Positions 1 through 12,014 of a stretch of 64,000 bases of DNA are shown piece by piece; positions within the stretch are counted from its first letter, which is position 1; every line of letters starts with the position of its first letter. This stretch comes from Garcia nutans (Eukaryota; Streptophyta; Magnoliopsida; Malpighiales; Euphorbiaceae). The position numbers and the translations under genes are program-made. The notes under the pieces are model-generated. The model saw only the letters and a list, made by a program, of their open reading frames with translations. It was not told the DNA's origin and ran no database searches. The DNA is taken from contig CANTUV010000008.1 in NCBI GenBank assembly GCA_947685225.1, forward strand, positions 46,807,501-46,871,500, in the 5' to 3' direction.

Positions 1-760
1 GCAGCTATAACCAACTGAGAAAAATCCTGATACTGGGAGCCTGCCACTAAACACATAATAAAGGGTCTCGACCGCTCCTCAAACCTCTGGCATCTGTCAA
101 CCTCATCAAAAATAATCCCTTCAACATACTGCATACTGGCTTAGCCGAATGAACTCAATCTCATACTCTGTCACTGCCTGGTGTCCTGCCTCAAACTCAG
201 GAACTCCATCTTCTTTGCATCCTTACTCGGAGTATACTTCTTCTTGAATTCCCGCAGGAAATCGGCATAAGTTAGAACTGGTGGATCAGCTATACCATGG
301 GGAACCGTCTTCCACCACTCATAGGCATCCCCCTGCAGAAGTGATCTAGCATAATCAAACTTCTCCTCTGGACTAGCCTGCAGCTGAATGAATACCCTCC
401 GAACCCTGTCCAGCCACTACTCTGCTACAGCAGGGTCTGTAGTGCCAACAAAGTTTGTGGCTCCAAATTTCCTCGGCTCATCATACTTCTGCGGCTACGG
501 CTGTGGTGGCGGTTGCGGCTGCTGAACTGGAGCCTACCTCAACAGCTCCACCATATGTCGTACCCAGCCCAGCGAAATCTCCTCAACTGCTGGTCTAACA
601 AGCACAGAAGCAGAAACCTCACCAGCAGACTCAACACTAGCTCTAACTCTACTCTCATCAAGAGTTGCACTCCCTGCACTACCCTCTGTAGACTGGTATG
701 TCCGAGATGTCATAACTACCCAAATCTGCAAATACAGTAGAAATTGCCACATCAAAATCA
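1..760 (-). pseudogene. Tekay-like gag, broken, 3' end outside window
   Basis: The minus-strand translation gives a recognisable Ty3/gypsy gag (retrotransposon capsid) region. It includes FVGTTDPAVAE, then WLDRVRRVFIQLQ, then YARSLLQGDAYEWWKTVP, followed by a stretch ending FKKKYTPSKDAKKMEFLSL. These match the usual helical capsid core of plant chromovirus gag. An in-frame TAG separates AVAE from WLD near position 415, further stops lie in the Gln/Pro-rich segment near 490-535, and another follows the capsid core near 165. The upstream part (534-755) is open and probably the N-terminal tail. In an intact copy it would form the capsid shell for reverse transcription. The breaks show it is not expressed as a full protein. 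Confidence 0.8.
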
Positions 761-850
761 GAAAATGTCAGTGCCAATGCATGTATCACAATTAAAAATC
801 CCCATTTTCTCTCTCTAACAACCCACCTAGGTCTAGAACCTCAAACCTAG

Positions 851-862
851 GCTCTGATACCA
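851..862 (-). other. Primer-binding site (initiator Met tRNA type)
   Basis: Minus strand reads TGGTATCAGAGC, the standard complement of the 3' end of plant initiator Met tRNA. It sits a few bases inside the LTR, where minus-strand DNA synthesis would start. Confidence 0.9.
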
Positions 863-865
863 AAA

Positions 866-3679
866 TAAACACATCAATACCCTATATTCGTATAATACAC
901 ACACCCAACATGTGTAAAATATGCATATACGGTATAAAAATATCACGACCCGATTTAATAAAAAAATTTATATTTCTTATTTAATTCCAAACACCTTAAA
1001 ATGTATAATTAAATAATAAATAAAATATTCTTTATTAATTATAGGAACCCAAAATAAATATTTCATATAAAAATCTCTAGGAAAAATTCATCAGGGTTTG
1101 GTCTGTAAATTGGATATCCCAAAAATCCAACAAATTCACAACCTACATAAAAACACTCCCAATAAAATAATTTACATATTTCCACCTCAACTTCTCAAAT
1201 CCTCCATATTTCTCAAAACATTTATATCTATATACATATATATATACATCAAAACTTAAATACACAATCCACATTATACAATTATTCAAAATATTCTTTA
1301 TAATTTATAATATATATATATACTCCAAAAACATAATACATAATACATAATATCAAAATATACTATCATATAATATATATATATATATGCTGAAAAAATG
1401 GCTCTAATCTTGATGTATCCAAAATCAGCTCAACAAGTAGCCTCTAGTCTAGACCGGACCTGGTCTAGAGGAACTCTCTGACTCAACCGGATCACCTCTG
1501 TCACCTGCGTGATGAAATACAATCGCGCTAAGATAAAAGCCTAGTAATACAAACTTTGATAATAATAAAACTTTAAAATAATGCCAAAGCAAAATGCTCT
1601 AATGCTATGTCATAATGTGGCATCCAAGCTCACTTTTAAACATATTCTTTCATCATTTAATAATTCACACCAACACATACATAGGCATGGGCCCAAATAA
1701 ACTAATACATTATTCAAAACCCAAAGTTATTGTATTTGGTTCATAATGACACCAAGTGTCTAGCCCCGAAGGTAAATCAAGTAATGCTCAAAAGCTAGCC
1801 CTGAAGGCAAATCATATCACAGTGATGCCAATCGTCTAGCCTTGAAGGCAAATAATGAGTATAACCTCATAGGCATGCCGCCAAACACAGAACTCTGAAA
1901 ATTGAATAACATACTAGGCACATAGTTATTTCATATTTTCCATCATCAATTTCTTTCTCATTTTCCCATTTTCAATTAGGCACATTGCCTTATTTTCTCA
2001 ATTTTCTCATTCATATCAATGTCATTTCATTTAAATTCAACCTATTTCATCACAATGTACCTCATTTACCATTAAAAACACGTTACCAAAAAATTTTGGG
2101 TAATTCTCACATAATGCAAATAAATCACATTTTATTCTATTTAGACATTAATAATGGCTTTTCATAATGCATATAATTCATATACAACAATTTACAAGTC
2201 ATATCACAATGTTCATGAATGTTCAATGTATCAAGTAGCTCAGCACAATTTCTATCCAAAATGTGTTAAGCCCAACTTAATGCCAACATATCTAATTTAT
2301 CAAAAGTTTGTACTTACCTAAGAAAGCACTCCAAAACAAGCTTCAAAACTCCCTCCAACCTTCTCTTCCAAGTTGTCCTTCAACACTAGGGTTGGGCAAA
2401 CTCCTTCCTCTCAATGCCTGTACCAAATGTGATCATAAATAATCATTTAATATCACATTCTAAGGCATTCTCAACATCAAACCATAATTAAACAGCACTC
2501 TAATCAAAGTCCCAAAATTTAGTCTTTCCTTACTTTAACATTGAACTTCCATCTTAATCCATTTAAATTAGTATTTTAAGTTTATTAATATCATTAAAAA
2601 CATATTTTAATATTTTTAAACCAATTACATTACATAAACACATACTTATCTTCCAAACCCTAAAATGGCATAACCATCTCCCATTGAAGGTTCTCCATTC
2701 AAATTCATTCCAATTATCAATCTAATCTTATTTCCATCACTTATATCCTTAAAGAACATGATTAAAACAATAAAACCAAATAACTCACCATACTTGAAAA
2801 TTTCCTTTTCCAAAACCCTAAATCAATGCTACCATTTCCAAACTCAATCCAAACTTAACCAAACCCATCATTTGACTTTAAATTCATTGATTATGCATCA
2901 AAAAAACACATTTGGAACCATTTTGCATAATTAAAGCTCATGTTTCTAGAAACCCAAAAGTTCCATAACCCTAAATTCTCTCTCTTCACCAAACTCAACT
3001 TAAACACAACCATTTCTTCAATCTAACCTTAAAATCATTAATAACCAATCAAAACAACTTCATTCATATCCAATTAAGCAATTAAATCATGCTACTATAA
3101 AATCACAAAATTCACATATCATACTTTTCCATAGAATTTGTAAAATTGGTAAAGAAGCTTACCAATTGATGTAGAAACTTTTAAAGCTCCACTTAAATCC
3201 TTGAAATCTCTTCAATTATGGATACTTGGAAGAAGAAAAAACTTGGCTTGATGGCTATGGAGGTTCGGCCTCACCTTGAAGAAGAAGAAGAAGAAGAAGA
3301 AGACCAATTTTTAATTTTCTCTTTCTTTCCACTTTAAAAATATGACCATATATAAATATTATTTTATTTTTAATAATTAATTATTTATTTATTTATTTAA
3401 AAATCATATTTTACCTCTTCCAACCAAAAATAGTTTATTTTTAATTTATTTAAATAATTTTAATTTTATAAAGTATAATTACAAAAATGCCACTTGACTT
3501 TGACTTTTCTTTTAAAATAGTTGATTTTTGTATGTGTTAGGTATATTTTAGGTATATTTCATATATACATTCTAATTTTTCACTTAAAATTCTTTCATTT
3601 TCCATTTAAATTATTTATTTAATTTATTTAACTTAATTTTAATTTATTTTATTTAATTTCAAAAATTAGGGATGTTACA
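866..3679 (-). repeat. 5' LTR of minus-strand Tekay-like element
   Basis: About 2.8 kb. It starts TGTAACATCCC (minus strand at 3679) and ends about four bases before the PBS; the exact end is uncertain because the expected CA is mutated. It shares landmarks with the other Tekay-type LTRs here: a motif with AATCGCGCTAAG near 1520, a 'CTAGCCCTGAAGGC' repeat block at 1755-1850, and a pyrimidine/purine-rich leader near 3200-3310 with a GAA run. Confidence 0.8.
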
Positions 3680-4488
3680 AAATTTTTCTTATTCGGTTTT
3701 GTTTTTAACTTTGTTTGAGGATAAGCAAAGGATTAAGTGTGAGGTAATTATTATGATCATTTATGTGTGTACTTTTAGGGTAGTTTTATTGGCTTTTGAT
3801 TAATGTTTCTTTAAATTTGTGCTTAAGTTTGCTTGAAGTGTTATGATTTAGGTTGAAGTGCAAAAATATAGCTTTAATTCACTTGCTGGATCCAATTTGG
3901 AGGAAAAAGGCATTGAACACAGCCAAGTCTTTCCTGACTTGGCTGTGTCTCTCATTAAAGAGTTAGAAAAAGTGGACACACTTAGCAACCTGGCAGTGTC
4001 CCTCATGAAAAAGAAGAAAAATTTGGCAGACTATGGCACACCTAAGTGACTTAGCTGTGTCACTGGCCGTGTCACATGACATTGCCAGGACAAACTTGAC
4101 TTAGCCATGTCCCTTTGTTTAGGAAAGAATGAAGGTAGAAGCAAACATATGGAGATGAAATGGCCAAGTCACTGGTTGTGTCACATGACACACCCACTGA
4201 CTTGGTCGTGTCCCGCCTGAAGAGAAAAATAAAAAAGAGAGGCACAAGAAGACACAGCCAGGTCACTGGCCATGTCACACCCAACAAGAAACATACATTG
4301 AAAGGCAGTGAAGGACACAGGAAAGTGACTTAGCTGTGTCCAATGTAAAATTGATAGACACGACCAAGTCATTCATGTCTTGGCAGTGTCACTCAATTAA
4401 TGAAGCCAACTAAGTGAGATGTAATGTGAGACAAATAATCGTGGAACAGCAGAATAAGATGAATGGTGATTTTTAAATATTTCTTTTT

Positions 4489-4506
4489 GAAAGAGTGGGG
4501 GGAAAT
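4489..4506 (+). other. Polypurine tract
   Basis: GAAAGAGTGGGGGGAAAT immediately before the LTR start TGATAAGGG; this is the expected plus-strand primer position. Confidence 0.75.
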
Positions 4507-5589
4507 TGATAAGGGCACATGAAAAATAATTGGTTTCTAATTAAAAAGGAGATAAGCTTTTAAATAAAAAGGAGGGATCATCTTCATTTTGGAAAACACA
4601 TAGAAAGGAGGACCATTCTCTCCATTCTATTCTTCTTGTTCTTCTTACAAATCCATTCACCTATCATCATTCACCATCAATCACCATCAACAATAGTCAT
4701 TCTCTGTACAAGATTGTTTTGCAAAGCTTTGGGAGGAGGTTTAGGGATTCTTCATCAAATTCAAGCAAAGTTGGAGGAAGAACAAGAGAAGATCAACTCT
4801 AGACTTCTTCAAACCGGGTTTTTTATTCTTGAATTAGTTTAATTGATTCATTTCCAAATTTTCGTTGATTTATTATGAACATTAATATTTCAATGGATAT
4901 TTGTGATTTGATTTTTATTGAGATGAGTATGTGTTTTGATTTGATGATGATGAGCTAAATTATCCATGCCTAGGATTTGCAATAGATTTGATTAGATGAC
5001 TTAATTTAAGTATTTCCATTAATATACCTTGTTATGTGAGTTGATTTCATTGGGTTGAATGTTAGGTTGATAGATTGGCCACCTATTAATCTCTAGATAT
5101 TGAATGAAGAACCGAGAGGTGAAATTTGATATTGGAACTATGTATTCAACCACCCTAGGAAAGAATTAGAAATATAACTTCTAGGGTTCTCTTAATTCGC
5201 AAAATCAAAATAATTGGTTGTTGTTAATTCATGAATGTGAGAACTAATGAATTGATAATTGCTAATTAGTCATAAGAAACAAATTAGGTTTCAAGGTTAT
5301 ATTAATGGATAATTTGAGAATTAAACATTTGATTAAATCGAATTGTAAATCCCAGGTATCCTTTTGAAAGTTTCAATCAATTTTGTGCAACCATTATTTA
5401 TTTTACTTGTAATCTTAGATTTCTTTTACACTTCAACAACATATACTCAAGCTTTAATATATTAATTTAATTAAATTATTATGAACAAACACCTTCATTG
5501 TGAGACAACCTTGGGGCGATCACCGTTACTATAATAATCTCGCATACTTGCGAGAGTCGCTTTGTAGTAGTATTAAGTAGAGCACAACA
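4507..5589 (+). repeat. LTR of Athila-like element
   Basis: About 1.08 kb, starting TGATAAGGGC just after the polypurine tract and ending GTAGAGCACAACA. The end resembles the CGCAACA end of the large Athila LTR, and the last 130 bases (TTGTGAGACAACCTTG, then a CTCGCATACTTGCGAG hairpin) are its homologue. Confidence 0.75.
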
Positions 5590-6029
5590 ATATTATTATG
5601 TTATCACATAATGAGATAGATGCTTCAATAAAGTATTGTAAAATTTGAGCACTACATATATATATATATATATGAATGTGATTATGAGGTGTTGGATGAT
5701 TTTGGAAATATGTTAAAATTTTGGAATTGATTTTATTATTGGGAGTGTAAATTATTGCAAGTTGTGTTTTGATTAATTTTAGGAATGTCCAATTTACAAA
5801 AAATAATCTAGTAAAATTTTTTCAGAGATTTTTCTTCTAAATTTTATATTTTTAACAACTAATTACCAATATATATATTTATTAAATTATCTTTTAAAAG
5901 AATTAGCTATTTACTTAAATTGTAAAGATTTTATACCATTAAGGATGATAGCATTCTTATATTTTGTATACGTATTTTACATAAGCAGGGTGTTTATACT
6001 ATATGCATATAGGGTATAAGAGTGTTATA
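5590..6029 (+). repeat. 5' LTR remnant of host Tekay element
   Basis: Aligns with the end of the 3' LTR: the segment before TATATATGAATGTGATTATG matches about 46390-46645, and GTGTAAATTATTGCA onward matches 48990-49268. Only the last part of the LTR is present; the remainder is cut off by the Athila-like piece on its left. Confidence 0.85.
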
Positions 6030-6036
6030 ATTATTT

Positions 6037-6048
6037 TAGTATCAGATC
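6037..6048 (+). other. Decayed primer-binding site of host element
   Basis: TAGTATCAGATC, two mismatches from TGGTATCAGAGC, seven bases after the LTR end. Confidence 0.75.
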
Positions 6049-6129
6049 ATAGGTTTGAGATTCTCAACCTAGGTGGATTTTTAAAAGAGAAGAGGGGTTT
6101 AAATATGATTTTAAATTAAGATACATGCA

Positions 6130-7760
6130 TATACATTAGCATTTAAACTAGTCTATGATGTGATTATTGTAGCAGATATAGGTTGTGATGATGTCCCAGA
6201 TGCATAGATCAAATGAGGAGAGTACTGCTTTAGGAGAGGGTATAGCTGGAGCTAGTTAGAGGTTGCTAGAGAGGCAACAGTGCCAGCCAGACTAGTAACA
6301 CAAGAGATTTTACCGGTCTAGATGCAGTAGATGGTAGAGTTTTTTCATCATGCCCTAGTATGGTAGTAGAGCAAGAAATATGACAAGCTTAGGAAATATG
6401 GGGCTATAGACTTTATGGGCACTGCAAATCTAGTGAGGTCAAAACATAGTGGAGAGGGTATTTATTCAGTTGCGGGCTACTACAGAAGAGAAGCTCGACT
6501 ACATTATATCTCTTATGTAGTGGAATGCCTATGATTGGTGGAAGATAGTTCCCCGTGGGTTAGAGCAACCTCTGGTATTAACATATGATGATTTCCAGGG
6601 AGAGTTTAGGAAGAAGTATACACCTAGAGATTATAAAGATATGAAGAAGAAAGAATTTTTGAATTTGAAGTAAGAGGGGAAGACAGTTACCGAGTATAAG
6701 AAATATTTTTCTCTGATTAAGTAAGTATGTCAGGGAGATTATGACAAATGAGATAAACCAGTGTCAAAGGTTTGAGAACGGATTGTGGCCATCTATTATA
6801 TGTCAGGTGTTTGTGGTATAGTATGAGGATTTTTTCAAATTGGCATCAGCTGTACGTAGTGTGGAGAAAACTCAAGGGCTTATAGCTACTGCTAGTACGA
6901 AAGAAAGTAGAGGCAGGAGACCTCAGATTGAGATAGGGCCTTCATCTTTGAAAAGAGGCAGAGGGAGTTTTCCTTCGAGGTTCAGTAGAGCTAGGGAAAT
7001 CCTAGCAGGTCATCATAATAGCAGAGGCAGAGACCTATAGCCTTAGTAGCTAGTGGCCTAACCCCAGCTTTTCACAAATCTATTCCGCCCATATGTGCTC
7101 AGTGTGGCAGGACCACATTGGGTTATCTATTAGACCAGTGCACCAAGGGGTTGTTATAGATGTGGGTCCCAAGAGCACTACTTTAGAGATTGTTCAGAGC
7201 CGCTAGATGATAGGCAAACAAAGATAGTAGTGTCTAGGCCTAATGTTAAAGGAGGTAGAGACAGTAGGAGTGGCAGAAGTGGCAAATCAAGGTCCAGCCA
7301 GAGAGGGGATTCGGCTTCAGTGAGTAGACTAGAGGAGACTAGAGTTGCATAGAGGGTGTATGTGATGCAGAAGAAGCAAGATGCTTTAGATGTGATAGAT
7401 GGTACATTTTCCCTATTTGTAATATCTGTTCATGCATTGGTAGACCCTAGTTCGACACATTCATACATTAGTGCATCAGTTATGCTTGGTAGTAACATGC
7501 ATTCAGAATCCTTAGAGTACGAGGTATTAATTACCAACCTTTTGGGGCATAGTTTGGTTGTGAGAATAGTCTACCGAGATAGTCCTGTAGTGGTGCATGA
7601 TGAGGAGTTTCTCGGTGACATGATTGAGATGCCTTTAGGGATTATGATCTTATTCTGGGTATGGATTGGTTATCCAAACACTATGCAATAGTAGATTGTC
7701 AGCAAAAGCGTGTTACTATGAAAACATGTGATGGAAACAATGTGGTGGTATTGAGTGAGC
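6130..7760 (+). pseudogene. Host Tekay gag and protease, broken
   Basis: Plus strand, several frames. A gag core is recognisable at about 6410-6800 (the translation around WNAYDWWK, FRKKYTP and EFLNLK resembles chromovirus capsid). A basic gag tail follows at 6840-7040. A zinc knuckle CYRCGSQEHYFRDC (CX2CX4HX4C) is at about 7150-7195. The protease at 7356-7691 has LVDPSSTHSYIS where active copies have a D-[ST]-G triad, so the catalytic glycine region is altered. After a frame change the sequence LILGMDWLSKHYAIVDC follows, the usual end of the protease. Gag would form the particle and protease would mature the polyprotein. Multiple stops and frameshifts make it non-functional. The frame is cut at 7770 by a solo LTR and resumes at 10507. 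Confidence 0.85.
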
Positions 7761-7770
7761 ATAGACACCT

Positions 7771-10506
7771 TGTAATATCCAAGGTTTTAGATAAATTAAA
7801 TAAGAATTTAGAAGTTAATTAAAATATTGGGAGAGGTATATGTGTGGTATATACCTAATGTATACCCAGTGTATGCATAATAATACCCCACACATACTTC
7901 TTAAATATGTTGAATTCATAATATATACATGATAAACCCTTATGTATACATGGAATACACATTACATATACATTATATATATGTAAGTAAAAATATACAT
8001 AACATATAAATTAAAAATATAAGACATAAACATATACATAAAATATACCACACTTATATATCAAGTATAAGTTGGTGTTGGAAAAGGTGATAATAATAAT
8101 AATAATAATAAATAAGAAGAAAAGAAAGTCAAAGAAGAGATAAGTATTATAATATTTAATTATATTTTAATTAAGTAATAATTAATATATATATATACAT
8201 GTGGCTAGGAAGAAGGGAAATTAAAGAGGGCTATTTCTTCTTATTCTTCTCCTTCTTCAACTTGAATTTTGAGAAAGAGTGAGAAGAGTGTAAGTTTCTT
8301 CTATATATTAAAATTTACAATAGATTCAAGAGGATTTAAGGTGGATTTTGAAAGTTCAGCAAGAAATCAAGTACTCTTCTTTAAGCTTATTTTTAATTGA
8401 TTTTAAGATTATGTTTGAAATGGTTAGAGAGAGAAAATGGTGGATAATTGAGAAAGGTGATAATTATATTATGATTATGATGTATATGAGTTGATTTGAT
8501 GATTAATTTGTAAAGATGAGTATAAATGATTAAACTAGGGTTATGTAGTGAATATGTGTAAATTGGAATTTTTGTGTGGATGATTATAATTGTTGAAATG
8601 GAATAATTTAATGTTGTTCTAATGTATATGTTATGATTTTATAGTTAGAATTTTTGATATGGATGAGTTTGAATAAATTTAGGGTTATGGGAAGAATATG
8701 TATTATTAGAGTTTCCAATATGGGTTGTTGTTAATTATTGAAATGAGATGAATTAGGGTTGTTTTAATGTAAATGTTATGATTTGTGGTTGGAAATGTGA
8801 TATGAGTAGATTTTAGTGAAGCTAGTGTTTATGGTTATAATATGTGAAATTAAGATTTTTGAAAGAGGTTTCTATAATTGTGAAAATGAATTGTTTTGTT
8901 ATTATTTTAGTATGTAAGTAATGATTTTATGGTTAAACGTTGGATATGGGCTGAGTTGGATGAAGTTTAAATAAAGTAAAAAAGGGTGAAAATAAGGTTT
9001 TGTTGAGATTTTGGTAAAAAATGCATAAATAATGGTAATTTTATATACAATGTGAATATAAGTGATTTCAAATGTATAATATTGCTTATTGTTGGATAAT
9101 GTGTGTGTAGGACAAGAAATCCCTAAAGAAGATTATTAGTATTTTGGTGGAAATAAGAATTGGAGAAGGAATTGGAGTGATATTAAAGCATAATCAAGGA
9201 TAGTACATATCTTAATAACTTGTAATTTCATAAAAAGTGATTTGGTAAAATGTATATAATTTCTTTGTAATTTTGGATATTCACATAACCTATGAAGGTG
9301 GCATAGTTATGCGATAAGTGTCACATTGGGCATTTGTTCAATTTTTAATTAATGTTTATATATAAAGTGGTATGATGTACTATATGGATATATTTGTAAA
9401 ATGTGTGGAATGAGTCACATTGTGAATGTGACTCAAGATTATGTAAAGTGTAATGTGGGAATGGTCATGAGAAGTGTTATTGGTATATTTGTGTTAAGGA
9501 GATCGCCTTTGGGCGATGATAGACACTTTGTCTCCAGTGTTGAGAGAGGGTGGCCTTCAAGTGATACATTGACACTTTGCCCTCATTGTCGAGAGGAGGC
9601 AGCCTTCAGGTGACATTTGACACTTGCCTCTAGTGTCGATAGGGGACGGCCTATTGGTAATATGTGTGACACTTTGTCCTCAGTATTGGACCTTTGGGTC
9701 ATTTTAACTGAGTTATTGGGCCTAGTGTGTGTGAGTATGTGTATATGTGTGAGTTGTAGATGATGTGTTGTGGATTATAATTTATGAAACCATGAGTATT
9801 GTTAAGTAAATACATGGAGATGTGTCGATGAGTGTTTGTTTAAACTGTGCATTTTTGTATTAAGAAACTGAATACATTAATTTAATTGTTATCTTTATTA
9901 AAATATGTACTACTAAGAAAATTACTTAGCGCGGTTAGATGTATCACAAAGGTGATAGGACTGTAGAGTTGAGCGATTTAGAGTGAGCTAGGATTGAAGT
10001 GTTTGTTTTGCCATAAGACCAACCGTGTCAGGACTACATACATGTATATTTTTACTATTATGTACTTTGATTTTTGTACATTCAAATTGAGACTTTCAGT
10101 ACATGAAATTATTTTTAAAAATGTTGTATTTATACATATGTAAATGAGACTAGTAATATTTTGAATGTATGTGAATTTTATAACTAATGTTTGGATTTAA
10201 AATCATGATATGTAAATTAATGAAATGGTGTTTTGGAGAATTGTTGGAGTTTAATGGTATAAATATTTTGGGAGTGTTATTTTGTGCAGGCTGTGTGTAT
10301 TCGTTGGTTTTGGGTTTTATTGATATTACAAATAAAACTATGGTGAAATTTTTCCAGAGGAACTCTTTTATAAATTTATAAGTTATTTTTAATATTTAAA
10401 TGAGGGTTTTATATGTAATTAATATAGTACCTTTGTATCTTAAATATATATTTTACATATATGGGAGTATATATATTATACGTATTTAGGGTATAAAGGT
10501 GTTACA
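7771..10506 (+). repeat. Solo LTR (Tekay-type) inside host pol
   Basis: 2.7 kb bounded by TGTAATATCC and GGTGTTACA, with flanking CACCT (7766-7770) and CGCCT (10507-10511), a 5-bp target duplication with one change. Host pol coding (…LSEHRHL) stops at the left border and resumes at the right (IRKGCEAYLAYV). There is no internal region, so it is a solo LTR formed by LTR-LTR recombination. It contains TTAGCGCGGTTAGATG near 9925 and a hairpin-rich repeat block at 9500-9690. Orientation is plus, judged from alignment of landmarks with the host 3' LTR. Confidence 0.85.
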
Positions 10507-10850
10507 CGCCTCTTATTTACTTTCATTTCATCTATTTTAGCTAATGATGATTCGGAAGGGGTGTGAAGCTTACTTGGCATATGTAGTGGATGCTAAAGCA
10601 ATGGAATCTAAACTTCATAATATTCCTACAATGGTAGATTTCCCTGATATGTTCTGGATGAACTGCCAGGGCTACCTCCAGTGTGAGAGGCAGAGTTTGG
10701 TATTGATGTGATGTTGGGTACCACTCCTATCTTAAATATATATTTTACCAAAGAATGTGACAAAAGTTAGGAGTTTTCTAGGATTGGCATGTTATTATCG
10801 CCGGTTTGTGAAAGGAATCTCCATGATAGCTATGCCACTTACAAGACTAC
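10507..10850 (+). pseudogene. Host Tekay pol fragment (RT start, deleted RT core, RT end)
   Basis: Translation gives IRKGCEAYLAYVVDAKAME, then a segment resembling FPD-x-F-x-x-ELPGLPP and EFGIDVMLGTTPI, the usual linker into RT. It then jumps at 10728-10748 to PKNVTKVRSFLGLACYYRRF, the C-terminal thumb/connection of RT. The RT core with its YxDD active site (normally about 500 bases) is missing. The junction holds a 21-bp copy of LTR sequence found at 10436-10456. The fragment ends at ACTAC, where it joins the Athila LTR. Inactive. Confidence 0.85.
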
Positions 10851-12014
10851 ACTCACAAGTATACGAGGCTGCTGTAGTATTTTGGTGAACACCTCAAGGT
10901 CGTCTCACAAGGAAGCTAGATAAGCTAATTATTTATCAAATCGTAAATAACAAATTATCAATAAAATTAAATTGCTAAACAACTAATGAAAACAGAACGA
11001 GTTGAATTTAAAACAATGAAAGTAAACTGAACAGGTATATTGATTCACTTAATAGAAAGGTCTAGGGTTTGCACTTCTCTACTAACTTATATGTATGAAC
11101 GGCTATTCCTCTCAACCGATTTAATTTTAAAGATCAGATTTCAAGCAACTTAATTAATTGAATCAAGGAAAAAAGCTCTAGCATTCAAACCTCTTTCAAA
11201 TAATCTTGTTACAAATGAAATGATCTTTTTCTTAGGTTTATATTTCTAATTCATCTAAGTCCCTAATTGAATTGTTCTAGCATTAGACTTCATTTCTCAA
11301 TCCATCATCTAAATACCTCAAACACATAATTGGTGGCCAATCAATTATATATTAACATTAATCCATTCAATTAAGGATAAAAGATATAATTCAGTTAAGA
11401 GCAATAACCATTTCATACAATCATAGTAGATCCATACAAACCCTAGACTATATCAAAATTAGTTCATAATGATGCTATCAAACAAATTCATCTCATTAAA
11501 ATTCAAAGAAATTAATTTAGACATTAGAGAATTCATGAATACAATTCCAATAAAACTTAAGAGATAGAGTTTGAGAACAAAACCAAATTACAAACTTCCT
11601 TTGGCTTCTGAAGAATCTCTTGTTTAGATTTTTGCTAAAAGAATAATTCAATGGCTAAAACTAATTTGATCTAGAGTGTTTGCATGAAAGTGAAATCAAA
11701 ATTCAAAAGAAAAGTGAAGAATAGATGAAAAGTTTGTGTTGGACGGCTGGAAGTGTGTAACTCCCTTTCTCTTGCTCAGATTTTTCTTATTTATACAAAA
11801 CCCTCTCTCAAAATCCATGTTTCCTTTCTTTTCTTAGCCCCATGGAATGACACGGCCAAGCTTGTGGTCGTGTTTTGTGACACGGACAGTGGCTTGGCCG
11901 TGTCACCTGGGTGTGTCATCTTCTGTTTCTCCTTTGGTCTTCTTTGTTCTTTGAAGATGAGAGTGACACGGCCAGTGGCTTGGCCGTGTCACCTGCCAGT
12001 GTCACCTACTGATT
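10846..12014 (-). repeat. 3' LTR of Athila, truncated at both ends
   Basis: Near-identical to 20775-21914 of the 5' LTR. It lacks the last roughly 30 bases (joins host pol at ACTAC) and the first 469 bases (similarity stops after TACTGATT at 12014, where internal sequence follows directly). It contains a perfect 12-bp inverted repeat GTGACACGGCCA / TGGCCGTGTCAC at 11963-11992. Confidence 0.88.

Larger units (their letters stand above)
1..3679 (-). mobile_element. Tekay-like Ty3/gypsy element, 5' part, runs off left edge
   Basis: Read on the minus strand, this is the 5' end of an LTR retrotransposon: a long LTR starting TGTAACATCCC at 3679, a primer-binding site TGGTATCAGAGC at 862-851, then a gag region running off the window. 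The order LTR, initiator-Met PBS, gag, together with the very long LTR, fits the Tekay/Del group of chromoviruses. It lies directly against an Athila-like 3' region (3680 onward), so it probably inserted into that element. The left target duplication and the 3' LTR are outside the window, so this cannot be confirmed. Gag carries stop codons; the copy is inactive. Confidence 0.85.
3680..5589 (+). mobile_element. Athila-like element, 3' remnant (3' UTR plus LTR)
   Basis: Plus-strand non-coding 3' region (3680-4488), polypurine tract and LTR. No coding sequence remains. The region 3960-4395 is packed with copies of a GTGACTTGGCCGTGTC-type motif, as in the larger Athila copy at 10846-22383. The LTR tail is related to that copy's LTR (shared phrases such as GATTGGCCACC and TTGTGAGAC near the 3' end) but its start differs, so it is a related family, not the same one. 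Its right end abuts the host Tekay 5' LTR. The rest of the element would lie beyond the minus-strand insertion to the left. Confidence 0.7.

Noticed and set aside
3680..3740. Start of a second intact gene after the minus-strand LTR
   Set aside because: The phrase TTTGAGGATAAGCAAAGGAT and AAGTGTGAGG is typical of Athila/Tat 3' regions; no coding frame.
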